From Sphingomonas sp. LM7 (GTDB lineage Bacteria > Pseudomonadota > Alphaproteobacteria > Sphingomonadales > Sphingomonadaceae), in contig NZ_CP019511.1 of NCBI RefSeq assembly GCF_002002925.1, forward strand, positions 3,193,001 through 3,257,000: a stretch of 64,000 bases of DNA, in the 5' to 3' direction. Both the position numbers and the translations under genes were made by a program. The notes beneath the pieces are model-generated. The model saw nothing but the letters and a program-made list of their open reading frames with translations. It had not been told where the DNA came from and did not search any database. Shown one piece after another: positions 8,513-16,989 of this stretch (the stretch's first letter is position 1; each line of letters begins with the position of its first letter).

Positions 8513-10600
8513 GTGCTGCGTCAATATGAACTTGTAGACCGGGTCCTTTCCTACGACCCCGAAGCCGACGAGGCGCTGCTCAACCGCGCCTATGTGTTCT
8601 CGGTCAACGCCCATGGCAGCCAGAAGCGCGCGAGTGGCGACCCCTATTTCAGTCATCCGATCGAAGTGGCCGGCATCCTTACCGACCTCCACCTCGATGA
8701 TGAGACGATCGCCACGGCGATCCTCCACGATACGATCGAGGATACCGTCGCCACGCCCGAGGAGATCCGGCGGCTGTTCGGCGACAATGTAGCGCGAATG
8801 GTCGACGGGGTGACCAAGCTCTCCAAGATCGAGGCGCAGACCGAGAGCGAGCGCGCGGCGGAGAATTTACGCAAATTCCTGCTGGCGATGTCGGACGACA
8901 TCCGCGTGTTGCTGGTCAAGCTGGCCGACCGGCTGCACAACATGCGCACGCTCCACTTCATCAAGAACCCGGACAAGCGCAAGCGCATCGCCCGTGAGAC
9001 GATGGAGATCTATGCCCCGCTCGCCGAGCGGATCGGCATGTACGAGTTCATGAAGGAGATGCAGACGCTCGCCTTCCGCGAGCTCGAGCCTGAGGCCTAT
9101 GAGAGCATCACCAAGCGGCTCGACAATCTCTCGGTCGAGGGCGAGGACCGCATCGCCAAGATCGCGTCGGGATTGAAGCTGCTGCTCGGGCGTGGCGGAG
9201 TCGATGCCGAGATTTCAGGACGCGAGAAACATCCCTATTCGATCTGGAAGAAAATGTCCGAGCGCCATGTGTCGCTCGAGCAGCTCTCGGACATCATGGC
9301 GTTCCGCGCGATCGTCGAGACCGAAGAGGAATGCTATCGCGCATTGGGGGTGATCCATCGCCGCTGGCCGATGGTGCCGGGGCGGTTCAAGGATTATATC
9401 TCGACGCCCAAGCGCAACGGCTATCGCTCGCTTCACACCACGATCATGCATGCCGGCGATACCCGGGTGGAAATCCAGATTCGCACGCGCGACATGCACG
9501 CCCGCGCCGAGTTCGGGCTCGCCGCGCACTGGGCGTACAAGCAGGATTCGGTGCGGCCCGACACCCAGGTCAGCTGGATTCGCGACCTGATCGAGATCCT
9601 CGAGCATGCCGAAAGCCCCGAGGAGCTGCTCGAACATACCCGGATGGCGATGTACCAGGACCGGATCTTCGCTTTCACCCCCAAGGGCGAACTGATCCAG
9701 CTGCCCAAGGGATCGACACCGATCGACTTCGCCTATGCCGTCCACACCGATCTGGGCGACCAGGCGGTGGGCGCCAAGGTCAATGGCAAGGTGGTGCCGC
9801 TGCGCACCGAGATAGCGCAGGGCGATCAGGTCTCGATCCTGCGGTCCAAGGCGCAGGAGCCGCAGGCCAATTGGCTCAACTTCGCGATCACCGGCAAGGC
9901 ACGCGCAGCGATCCGCCGCCATATCCGGCACAAGGAGCGCGACGAAACCGTGGCGCTGGGGCGCAAGCTCTACGACGAGATCGTCGCGCGCCTACCCACC
10001 CCGCCGGGCGACGGTGCGCTCAAGGACGCACTCGCCCGCCTCAAGCTCGCGGACGAGGACGTGCTGATGGAGGCGATCGCGCGCCGCAAGCTGACCGACA
10101 TCCAGGTGATGGAAGCGGTGATGCCCGGCTCGACGGACGGCGCCGAGCACGAAATGCCCAGCCAGGCGCGGGCGATCGACATCAAGGGACTGACGCCCGG
10201 CGTCGCCTTCGATTTCGCCGAGGATTGCCGGCCGGTGCCGGGCGACCGCATCGTCGGCGTCCGCCGCCCCGGCGAACCGATCGAAGTCCATCGCATCGAT
10301 TGCGCCAGCCTGGCCGATACCGACGAGGACGATTGGGTGGACTTGACCTGGGGCGACAAGGCCGAGGGCGGCACTGCGCGGATCGCCGTCACGCTCAAGA
10401 ACGAGCCCGGCGCGCTGGGCGCGGTGGCGACGCTGATCGGCCAGCAAAAAGCCAATATCCTCGGCCTGCGCATGGATAATCGCGACACCACGTTTCACAC
10501 CAACACGATCGACCTGGAAGTCCGCAACGCCACGCATCTGATGCGGCTGCTCGCGGCGCTGCGGGCGGCGGATGCCGTGAATTCGGCCGAGCGTATCTGA
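8513..10600 (+). CDS. rel: Bifunctional (p)ppGpp synthetase/hydrolase (Rel/SpoT)
   Basis: Makes and degrades the stringent-response alarmones ppGpp and pppGpp. Domain order is complete: HD hydrolase (HPIEVAGIL ... HDTIED, about residues 40-190), RelA/SpoT synthetase (SGREKHPYSIWKKM, about 230-345), TGS (IFAFTPKGELIQLPKG, about 375-435), a linker and a C-terminal ACT domain (about 610-690). Residues 291-294 read RFKD, the RxKD motif of bifunctional enzymes rather than the ExDD of synthetase-only RelA. I start at GTG 8513 (695 aa): LRQYELVDRVLSYDPEAD then aligns residue for residue with the N-terminus of E. coli SpoT. An ATG at 8483 would add ten residues. Its stop overlaps the next start (TGATG). 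Confidence 0.95.
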   Translation: MLRQYELVDRVLSYDPEADEALLNRAYVFSVNAHGSQKRASGDPYFSHPIEVAGILTDLHLDDETIATAILHDTIEDTVATPEEIRRLFGDNVARMVDGVTKLSKIEAQTESERAAENLRKFLLAMSDDIRVLLVKLADRLHNMRTLHFIKNPDKRKRIARETMEIYAPLAERIGMYEFMKEMQTLAFRELEPEAYESITKRLDNLSVEGEDRIAKIASGLKLLLGRGGVDAEISGREKHPYSIWKKMSERHVSLEQLSDIMAFRAIVETEEECYRALGVIHRRWPMVPGRFKDYISTPKRNGYRSLHTTIMHAGDTRVEIQIRTRDMHARAEFGLAAHWAYKQDSVRPDTQVSWIRDLIEILEHAESPEELLEHTRMAMYQDRIFAFTPKGELIQLPKGSTPIDFAYAVHTDLGDQAVGAKVNGKVVPLRTEIAQGDQVSILRSKAQEPQANWLNFAITGKARAAIRRHIRHKERDETVALGRKLYDEIVARLPTPPGDGALKDALARLKLADEDVLMEAIARRKLTDIQVMEAVMPGSTDGAEHEMPSQARAIDIKGLTPGVAFDFAEDCRPVPGDRIVGVRRPGEPIEVHRIDCASLADTDEDDWVDLTWGDKAEGGTARIAVTLKNEPGALGAVATLIGQQKANILGLRMDNRDTTFHTNTIDLEVRNATHLMRLLAALRAADAVNSAERI

Positions 10601-11202
10601 TGCTCGCCGCCGCTTTGCTCCTACTCGCAGTGCCCCCTTCCCTTGCACCCGCCAGCCCGGTGACGGCGCAAAAGGCCGCGCCGATGAACGACCAGCGCTT
10701 CTGGAGCATCATCGAGCGTTCGTCTGCCCGGGATCAGGCGCAGCAGAAGGCCAATCTGCGTCGCAGCCTCGCGGTGTTGCCAGTGACGGATCTGATCGCA
10801 TGGCAGGCGGCCTATGATGCAAAGCGTACCGCGGCCTATAGCTGGGACCTGTGGGGCGCGGCCTATGTCATTCATGGCGGCGCGTCGGATGACGGTTTCG
10901 ACTATTTCCGCAGCTGGCTGATCGCGCGCGGACGCCGCGTCTATGAAAGCGCGCTTGCCGACCCGGATAGCCTTGCCACAGCCATCGCTGCGGGGACTAC
11001 CGAACCCGCCGAGTTCGAAGGCCTCGGCTACGTCGCGATTGAACTCTGGGCGACGCGCACCGGACGCGATCCCGCGCAAATGCCGAGCGACGTGGCGCAA
11101 CCGTCCCAGCCGACCGGCAAGCCGTGGACGGAGGAAAATGCCGTCCTCGCGGCGCGCTATCCGAAGCTATGGAAGCGTTTCGGCAGCGCGCCACTCGGAT
11201 AG
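10600..11202 (+). CDS. DUF4240 domain protein with N-terminal hydrophobic leader
   Basis: A 200-residue protein whose start overlaps the rel stop by one base (TGATG), implying translational coupling. The DUF4240 domain begins at MNDQRFWSIIERSS (residue 29) and covers about 130 residues with YSWDLWGAAYVIHGGAS and FDYFRSWLIARGRRVYE; function unknown. Residues 1-28 are hydrophobic (MLAAALLLLAVPPSLAPASP) and resemble a signal peptide without a strong positive n-region. An internal ATG at 10684, preceded by AAAAGG, would give a cytoplasmic protein matching the domain edge, so the start is uncertain. It converges on the DUF6607 gene with three bases between stops. Confidence 0.78.
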   Translation: MLAAALLLLAVPPSLAPASPVTAQKAAPMNDQRFWSIIERSSARDQAQQKANLRRSLAVLPVTDLIAWQAAYDAKRTAAYSWDLWGAAYVIHGGASDDGFDYFRSWLIARGRRVYESALADPDSLATAIAAGTTEPAEFEGLGYVAIELWATRTGRDPAQMPSDVAQPSQPTGKPWTEENAVLAARYPKLWKRFGSAPLG

Positions 11203-11205
11203 GCG

Positions 11206-12171
11206 CTAGCCCCCCGCCGCCTTGGTCGCCTGGTCCATCAGCGCCTTGGCGATGCGGATCGCGTCGGCTTCCTTGATCTTGCCGGCCTGAAGCTCGTCGG
11301 CGATCTCGAGGACGCGGCCGCTGATCACGGTGCCGTGATCGGCTTCCTCGGTGATGCGGATGCCGCCCTTGGCCGCAGCGATGCGGTCCCATTCGGCGCG
11401 GATCGCGACCCAATAGCCCTTGGTCGCCGCCCAATAGTCCTCGGCTGCCTTGACGTTGAAGGCGTCGTCCCTCGTGTAGCTGTTGAGGACATATTCCTGG
11501 ACGATCGGGGCGAGCGTGCCGCTGACCTCGCCCATCTTGAGATTGTCCTGCCAGTGGATCCAACCCGCGGGGCCGCGGGCGTGCCGGTTTATCCCGAGAT
11601 AGCGGTCATAGACCGGGCCGCGGATCGCGTCGCGGCGGGCGAGCGGGCGCCAGCTCTCGCCCGATTGCCAGCGGCGCACGCCGCCGAATGTTTCCCACTT
11701 GCCCCAGCCGCCGTAGCGCGGGCTGTCGTCGACTTGGTAGACGGTCTGCGACCACACGCCCTTGCGCGCTTCGGGCGAGAGCGCAGTCCAGGTCCACGCA
11801 TCGGGACCGGCATAAGTGAGGACGCGCGCGGGCTCATATTCCCAATCCTGCCGCCAATGCTTGATCACCATCGGCGTGCCGCCGGCATCGACGACGAGCA
11901 GATGCTGGAGGCGGATGAGGCGGCCCGTGTCCTCGATCACGCGGACGACTTCGTGTCCGCCCGATACCTTAGCCGGGATCGGCGTGTAATCGGCGCGCCA
12001 CGACGTCGCTTCCTGCATGTCGAAGCGGACCTTGTAATTGCCCGCCATGCCTAGGATGTCGGCGCGGTCGGCATCGAACCTGGATGCAGGCGCGACTGCC
12101 GGCGTAGGCTGGGCGAGGACCGGGATCGGCGCGAGCAGCGCGAGTGCGGCGGCGAAGCGAAGGCTCTTCAT
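11206..12171 (-). CDS. DUF6607 family exported protein
   Basis: A 321-residue protein with a Sec signal peptide (MKSLRFAAALALLAPIPVLA, cleavage before QPTPAV). The mature region carries the DUF6607 signature ILGMAGNYKVRFDMQEATSW followed by Trp-rich strands (HWRQDWEYEPARVLTY, DAWTWTALSPEARKGVW). GAGGAGG lies 8 nt before the ATG. Only 14 bp separate it from the upstream TonB receptor gene, so the two are one transcription unit, and a role in handling the receptor's substrate at the cell envelope is a reasonable inference. No enzymatic motif is visible. Not to be confused with haem-degrading enzymes: no HugZ-like or HmuS-like features are present. Confidence 0.85.
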   Translation of the reverse strand: MKSLRFAAALALLAPIPVLAQPTPAVAPASRFDADRADILGMAGNYKVRFDMQEATSWRADYTPIPAKVSGGHEVVRVIEDTGRLIRLQHLLVVDAGGTPMVIKHWRQDWEYEPARVLTYAGPDAWTWTALSPEARKGVWSQTVYQVDDSPRYGGWGKWETFGGVRRWQSGESWRPLARRDAIRGPVYDRYLGINRHARGPAGWIHWQDNLKMGEVSGTLAPIVQEYVLNSYTRDDAFNVKAAEDYWAATKGYWVAIRAEWDRIAAAKGGIRITEEADHGTVISGRVLEIADELQAGKIKEADAIRIAKALMDQATKAAGG

Positions 12172-12185
12172 GATGCGATTCCTCC

Positions 12186-14378
12186 TCAGAACCGGTAGCT
12201 GATCGAGACGCTGCCGTTGCGGCCCGGCTGGGTATAGGCATCCTTGACCGTCGAGGTGTCGGCGAGGCCACGCACGTCGTTCCACCAGGCATATTTGCGG
12301 TCGAACAGATTGAATACCCCGGCGCGCAAGGTCAGGCCCTGGGTCAGCCGGAAGAAAGCCGTGGCGTCGAGGATGGTGAAGGCACCGGGCCGATAGCAGA
12401 CGCCGGTGCAGATGCCCGTGGTCGCATCCACGGCCTTTTGCGCGCTGTGGGTGGCGATCAGCTGGCCGCCGAAGCGCCCGTCGGCGTCGCGATAGCCGGC
12501 GCCCACGACCAGCTTTAACGGATCCACCGTCGAAAGCGGCGAACGCGCGCCATCGGGATGGATCACATCGCCTTCGGCATAGGAAAGCGCCACCCGCCCG
12601 GTGAAGCCGCCGACATTGGCTTCGAACCGTGCCTCTGCGCCCTTCACTTTGGCGCGATCTAGATTGACGAACTGGTAGATCGCCGGGTTTGCCGGGGTGA
12701 AGCCGCCGCTGACCACTTCCTGCGAGATGAAGTCCTCATAATCGGCGTGGAATGCGGTCAGGTCGACGCGGATGCCGCCCTTTTCATAGCGCAGCCCGGC
12801 CTCGATGCTCTCGCTCGTCTCGGGCCCGAGATCGGGGTTGGGGCGCGAGGTGTAGCCAAAGGCGATGTTCGAGAAGAACTGGTTCACCTGGCCCGGCTCG
12901 GGCGCCTTGAAGCCCTGGGCATAATTGGCGAACAGCCGGATGCCGCTGCCCGCCTGGAGCACCGCGCCGAGCTTGGGCGAGACGCGCGAATCGCTCTGCG
13001 CCGCGCCGGCGAAGCTCGGCAGCAGCGGATCGTCCTGCGGCGACAGGTCGTATGCATCGAAGCGCAGCGCAGGGTACAGCGTCAGCGGGCCGAGCGCGAT
13101 CTCGTCGGCGATGTACACGCCGGCCAGCGTATAGTCGGTTTCGGGGAAGGCGCGGGTCGGGAAGACCTCGCCCGCGGGCGGCAGCACGCCGTCGCGCAGG
13201 CCGCGCTGGCGAGTCTTGCTGATATCGCCGCCGATTACCACGCGGTGCGCGAGCCCGCCGGTGGCGAAGCCCGAACGCAGCTCGACCGAGGCGCCGTAGA
13301 CGGTGTTCTCGAAGGTGTTGAGCCGTTCGCGATCGGCGGCGGGGGTGCGGTCCTCGTCGGTGAACTGGCGGTCGTCGGCATCCTGCCAGAAGGCGCTGAT
13401 CCGGGCGTAGTCGAACGCGCCTTCGCCGGTCCAGGTCCAGTCGCCGGCGATGCGGCCGCGCTTGCCGGTGTCGCGCGCTTCGAGCAGCTCGACCGTCGCG
13501 CTGCGCCCGGTGAGCACCTCGGTGAACAAATGAGTGTCGAGATATTCGCCGGTCAGGCGGAAGCGGTTGCCGCCGGGACCGTCATAGACGATGCGGCCGA
13601 GCACTGCGTTGGAGCGGCCGTCCTGCGGATTGGGCTCGGTGCGCGCGGCGCCGAGGCCGCCGACATCGCCCTTGTTGTCGAGCTCGCTGAAGTCGCGGCG
13701 GGTATAAGCGAGCATCGCCGACCAGTCGCCGCTGCGCCCGGCGAGGATCGCGGTCTGCGAAAATTCATTGTCCGCCGAACTGTAGGCCGAGCGCGCGAGC
13801 CCGCCGACCGACTTGTCGCCCGCCAGGAAATCCGCCGGGTTGCTGGTGACGAAGCTCACCGCGCCGGCCAGCCCGTCGCTGCCGTACAGCGCCGAGGCGG
13901 CGCCGCGCAGGATCTCGACCGACTTGATCAGCCCGACATCGACATAGTCGCCGCGCCCGGCCGCCTGCGCGCCGAAAGTGAAGCCGTCGGGAACGCGGAC
14001 GCCGTCGACCTGCATCAGCACGCGATTGCCGCCGATCCCGCGGATGACGAAGCCTTCATTGCCTGCGCGGCCGGTGACGCCCAGCGCGGCGCCGAAGCGC
14101 GTCGGCGCGCGCGGGACAGTGACGCCCGGCTCGAAGCGGACGAGATCCTTGATGTCGGTCGCCAGTTCGTCGGCGATGCGGCGCTCGTCGATCACGGTGA
14201 CGGTGGCGGGCGCATCGACGGTGGCGAGCGGCTGGCGCGTCGCAGTGACGGTGATCGGCCGCGGATCGACCACTTCCTCGCCCTGCGTCGGCGCGCCTTG
14301 CGTGACGTCCTGCGCCATTGCCGGCGTCGCCGCCGCGCATGCCAGTACGCTGATCCCCGTTGCTACCCACCGCTTCAT
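12186..14378 (-). CDS. TonB-dependent receptor, haem/haemoglobin type
   Basis: Outer-membrane active transporter of 730 residues driven by TonB/ExbBD. It has a signal peptide (MKRWVATGISVLACAAATPA), a plug domain (about residues 50-170, ITVTATRQPLATVDAPATV, GNRVLMQVDGVRVPDG, EILRGAASALYGSDG) and a 22-strand barrel ending SVSISYRF. The FKAPEPGQVNQ and NPDLGPETSESIEAG stretches correspond to the FRAP/NPNL boxes of haem receptors, with conservative changes, so haem or haemoglobin is the likely substrate. The start at 14378 is chosen over 14414 because it places the signal peptide at the N-terminus. It is followed at 14 bp by DUF6607 and preceded by a Fur-box-like palindrome; iron repression is expected. 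Confidence 0.87.
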   Translation of the reverse strand: MKRWVATGISVLACAAATPAMAQDVTQGAPTQGEEVVDPRPITVTATRQPLATVDAPATVTVIDERRIADELATDIKDLVRFEPGVTVPRAPTRFGAALGVTGRAGNEGFVIRGIGGNRVLMQVDGVRVPDGFTFGAQAAGRGDYVDVGLIKSVEILRGAASALYGSDGLAGAVSFVTSNPADFLAGDKSVGGLARSAYSSADNEFSQTAILAGRSGDWSAMLAYTRRDFSELDNKGDVGGLGAARTEPNPQDGRSNAVLGRIVYDGPGGNRFRLTGEYLDTHLFTEVLTGRSATVELLEARDTGKRGRIAGDWTWTGEGAFDYARISAFWQDADDRQFTDEDRTPAADRERLNTFENTVYGASVELRSGFATGGLAHRVVIGGDISKTRQRGLRDGVLPPAGEVFPTRAFPETDYTLAGVYIADEIALGPLTLYPALRFDAYDLSPQDDPLLPSFAGAAQSDSRVSPKLGAVLQAGSGIRLFANYAQGFKAPEPGQVNQFFSNIAFGYTSRPNPDLGPETSESIEAGLRYEKGGIRVDLTAFHADYEDFISQEVVSGGFTPANPAIYQFVNLDRAKVKGAEARFEANVGGFTGRVALSYAEGDVIHPDGARSPLSTVDPLKLVVGAGYRDADGRFGGQLIATHSAQKAVDATTGICTGVCYRPGAFTILDATAFFRLTQGLTLRAGVFNLFDRKYAWWNDVRGLADTSTVKDAYTQPGRNGSVSISYRF

Positions 14379-14392
14379 TGAAATAAACCTTT

Positions 14393-14419
14393 CGCTAACG
14401 AGACTGACTCGCATTAGCG
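14393..14419 (-). promoter_or_regulatory. Candidate Fur box upstream of the haem receptor
   Basis: A 27 bp imperfect palindrome centred on 14406, 15-41 bp upstream of the receptor start. Its outer arms CGCTAA and TTAGCG pair perfectly and the inner positions pair at three more of seven, giving 9 matches of 13. On the gene strand the core reads TAATGCGAGTCAGTCTCGTT, which resembles the AT-flanked, GAG/CTC-centred Fur boxes of alphaproteobacteria. Position and operon content (TonB receptor) support iron control; binding is untested. Confidence 0.42.
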
Positions 14420-14534
14420 TCGGTTAGGATCATCATTCATGCGGGTCAATGCCGTAACGAAGTCGGGAGCGCGCATCGGGGCCACGCGCAATTTCATGTG
14501 ACGGCGAAGCCACACGCCGCTACAGCGGCCGGTC

Positions 14535-15560
14535 ATGAAGAGGCCCAAGCTTTCCGTCGTCATCCCCTGCTACAATGAAGAGGCGTGCCTCGAGGCGCTG
14601 CACGGCCGCGTGTCGGCCGCGGCGCAGGCGAGCGTGGGCAACGACTACGAGATCGTGCTGATCAACGACGGCTCGCGCGACCAGAGCTGGAAAGTGATGC
14701 AGCGGCTGTGCGAAGCCGATCCGCGCCTCGTCGCGATCAACCTCTCGCGTAACCACGGCCACCAGCTCGCGCTAACTGCCGGGCTCGATCTGTGCGCGGG
14801 CGAGGAGATCCTGATTATCGACGCCGATTTGCAGGATCCGCCCGAGCTGATGACCGACATGCGCGCGGCGATGAAGAGCCAGGGCGCCGACGTCGTCTAT
14901 GCCGTGCGGCGCAAGCGTGACGGCGAGACGATCTTCAAGAAGATCACTGCCGCCTTTTTCTATCGCATGCTCGACCGGATCACCGACACGCCGATCCCGC
15001 TCGACACCGGCGACTTCCGACTGATGACGCGGCGCGCGCTCGACGCGTTCCTGTCGCTCCCCGAACAGGCGCGCTTCATCCGCGGGATGGTCGCCTGGGT
15101 CGGGTTCAAGCAAGTGCCCTTCCCCTATGACCGGCACGAGCGGCTGGCGGGCGAGAGCAAATATCCGCTCGGCAAGATGATCCGCTTCGCATTGGACGCG
15201 ATCACTGGCTTCTCGACTGCGCCGTTGCGTTTCGCCAGCCATGTCGGGCTGCTGCTCACCGGCGCCTCGGTGCTGCTCATCCTCTACATCATCGTCGCGT
15301 GGCTGATGGGCAATGCGATCCAGGGCTGGACCTCGACGATGCTCGTCGTGGTGGTGATCGGCGCGGTGCAGATGTTCGTGCTGGGGATGATCGGCGAATA
15401 TCTCGGGCGGCTGTACGTCGAGTCGAAGCGGCGGCCATTGTACCTCGTCGCCGACGTCGCCGGGCCGGTGCGCGGCCATGCGTCGCTGGGCTATCGCTTC
15501 GAGGATTCGGGCGAAGTCAGCGTCTCGCCGCAGGTTACGCGGAGCGAGGCGGCCGAATAG
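14535..15560 (+). CDS. GtrB-like polyprenyl-phosphate glycosyltransferase (GT2)
   Basis: A 341-residue membrane enzyme predicted to transfer a sugar from a nucleotide donor to undecaprenyl phosphate on the cytoplasmic face. The GT2 catalytic domain (about residues 5-235) shows SVVIPCYNEEACLEAL, VLINDGSRDQSW, and the metal-binding IIDADLQDPPE. Two transmembrane helices follow (about 240-262 and 275-300), the layout of GtrB/Gtr bactoprenol glucosyltransferases and DPM1-like enzymes. A GtrA-family partner lies at 16361-16807, and a GT-C-like protein at 16990, so this cluster could build and use a lipid-linked sugar. The sugar is unknown. The ATG at 14535 is the first in frame; no strong Shine-Dalgarno is seen. 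Confidence 0.88.
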   Translation: MKRPKLSVVIPCYNEEACLEALHGRVSAAAQASVGNDYEIVLINDGSRDQSWKVMQRLCEADPRLVAINLSRNHGHQLALTAGLDLCAGEEILIIDADLQDPPELMTDMRAAMKSQGADVVYAVRRKRDGETIFKKITAAFFYRMLDRITDTPIPLDTGDFRLMTRRALDAFLSLPEQARFIRGMVAWVGFKQVPFPYDRHERLAGESKYPLGKMIRFALDAITGFSTAPLRFASHVGLLLTGASVLLILYIIVAWLMGNAIQGWTSTMLVVVVIGAVQMFVLGMIGEYLGRLYVESKRRPLYLVADVAGPVRGHASLGYRFEDSGEVSVSPQVTRSEAAE

Positions 15561-15630
15561 CTACCTTGGAGAGTGCTGCGTAACCTCACGGTGGGTTGCC
15601 CGGAGCCGGACGGGGGGGAGGGGGACCCCG

Positions 15631-16359
15631 TTACTTCTTCGAAGCCAGCGTGATCAGCGACAGCCCCGGCGGCAGCGGCACGCGGCCGACCATGTGGCGC
15701 TCGAGCCGGAAAATCCCTTCGAACAAGGTGTTGAGCGGCTTGGGCGGGGGCGAATCGTCGCTGTCGTCCTTGCCCATCAGCTTGCCGGCGAAGCGCGCCG
15801 CGACTGCGACCGGGAACAGCAGCGAATTGAAATAGCCGAGCTTGGCGCCTTGCAGCCCGGCCTTGTCGAGCAGTGCCTCGAACCCGGCCTTCGAATAGCG
15901 CCGCTTGTGGTGGTTGACCACGTCGTGCGCGCTCCACATCCATTGGTGCGCGGGGACCGTGATCAGGATGCGGCCGCCGGGCTTGAGCGCGGTGGCGATG
16001 GCCTGCAATGCCGCGACATCGTCCTCGACATGCTCGATCACGTCGAGCACCGCGACGAGGTCGTAGCTACCGGGCTCAATGCCGACCAGATCGGGAAGCG
16101 GCGAGGTGCCGACGGGCTTGCCGAGCCGTTCGCTGGCCTTGGCGCCTGCGGTCTCGTCGATCTCGATCGCGTCGATCTCGCCGAACTGGGCGAGCATCGG
16201 GAGGTTGTGCCCGGTGCCGCAGCCGATCTCGAGAATGCGCGCGCCCTGGGGCAAATCGCCCCAGCGCGTCAGGTAATCGGCGAGGATGTCGCGGCGGGCG
16301 CGATACCACCAATGCGTGGTGTCGTGCGCGGCCATGCGCTCATAAACGATGCGGTCCAT
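15631..16359 (-). CDS. Class I SAM-dependent methyltransferase
   Basis: A 242-residue methyltransferase with the Rossmann SAM-binding motif I ARILEIGCGTGHNLPML (about residues 40-56), an acidic motif II (IDAIEIDE), and VAVLDVIEHVEDD plus the post-core LKPGGRILITVPAHQWMWS. The N-terminus HDTTHWWYRARRDIL is seen in methyltransferases within polysaccharide and lipid-linked glycan loci. A hydrophobic stretch around residues 190-205 may associate with membrane. Its start lies one base beyond the stop of gtrA-like gene 16361-16807, so the two are co-translated. Substrate is unknown; O-methylation of a glycan or lipid carrier is only a guess from context. Confidence 0.85.
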   Translation of the reverse strand: MDRIVYERMAAHDTTHWWYRARRDILADYLTRWGDLPQGARILEIGCGTGHNLPMLAQFGEIDAIEIDETAGAKASERLGKPVGTSPLPDLVGIEPGSYDLVAVLDVIEHVEDDVAALQAIATALKPGGRILITVPAHQWMWSAHDVVNHHKRRYSKAGFEALLDKAGLQGAKLGYFNSLLFPVAVAARFAGKLMGKDDSDDSPPPKPLNTLFEGIFRLERHMVGRVPLPPGLSLITLASKK

Positions 16360-16360
16360 T

Positions 16361-16807
16361 CTATCCGAATACCCATTGCCGGTTGAGCGCGAAAGTCGCG
16401 AACGGCGTTATCAGCACGATCGGCACCAAAGGGAGCCATTGCGGTCCGTGGAGCGGCCCGGTGATGACCCAGGTGAAGGCCGCGTTGAGGAGGAGGCCGA
16501 AGCCCTGCACGACGAGGAATTTCAAGTGCTGGCGCCCGCTCTGGTCGCGCGTGCCGTGCCCCTTGAAGCTCCAGAAGCTGTGGAGGAAGAAACCGCAGGT
16601 CACCGCGACGAGGAACGCCGGCGGCACCGCGGCCACCGCGAGGTTCTTGGGCAGCACGAAATAAGCGAGCGGCAAATACACCGCCGAATAGATCACCGTG
16701 GAGATCCCCCCGGCGATGCCGAACCGGATCAGCTGGCCGAGCACGCCGCCGGCCATCAGGGAATCCAGTCGATCAAGGATAGCTGCCACTCTCTGCCTTT
16801 GTTCCAC
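16361..16807 (-). CDS. GtrA family membrane protein
   Basis: A 148-residue protein with four predicted membrane helices (about residues 22-45, 55-75, 92-115 and 122-142). It contains the GtrA pattern: LIRFGIAGGISTVIYSAVYL at the start of the domain, FVLPKNLAVAAVPPAF, HSFWSFKGH and the closing FATFALNRQWVFG. GtrA proteins are proposed to help flip polyprenyl-linked sugars across the inner membrane. It is the first gene of a two-gene unit with the methyltransferase (one-base gap between stop and start). A REP-like repeat lies just upstream. The GtrB-like GT2 nearby is encoded on the opposite strand. Confidence 0.88.
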   Translation of the reverse strand: MEQRQRVAAILDRLDSLMAGGVLGQLIRFGIAGGISTVIYSAVYLPLAYFVLPKNLAVAAVPPAFLVAVTCGFFLHSFWSFKGHGTRDQSGRQHLKFLVVQGFGLLLNAAFTWVITGPLHGPQWLPLVPIVLITPFATFALNRQWVFG

Positions 16808-16814
16808 GCAATAT

Positions 16815-16930
16815 CCGTTCGGGCTGCGCTTGTCGAAGCCGTGTACTTCCTAGAGAAGAAAGACAGCCCCCTTCGACTGCCTGCCAAGGCAGGCGCTCAG
16901 GACAGGCTTGGACAAGCTCAGGGCGAACGG
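16815..16930. repeat. REP-like inverted repeat with internal hairpin
   Basis: Between the divergent gtrA-like and GT-C genes, 16815-16839 and 16906-16930 are inverted copies matching at 21 of 25 positions, each ending in the CCGTTCG / CGAACGG tip. Between them a perfect 7 bp stem GCCTGCC-aa-GGCAGGC covers 16879-16894. The arms contain GCTTGTCGAAGC and GGACAAGCTCAGG, which I associate with interspersed repeats of sphingomonad genomes. No coding capacity is visible. Confidence 0.7.
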
Positions 16931-16989
16931 ATGGGATTGCCGCAGCCGCGCAGCGCACTAGAGGGCTGTCGAGCCAAGGGGAAGCGATT

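Noticed and set aside
12747..14381. A 544-codon plus-strand frame opposite the haem TonB receptor
   Set aside because: Shadow of the receptor gene: no ribosome binding site, no recognisable motif, composition set by the opposite codon bias.
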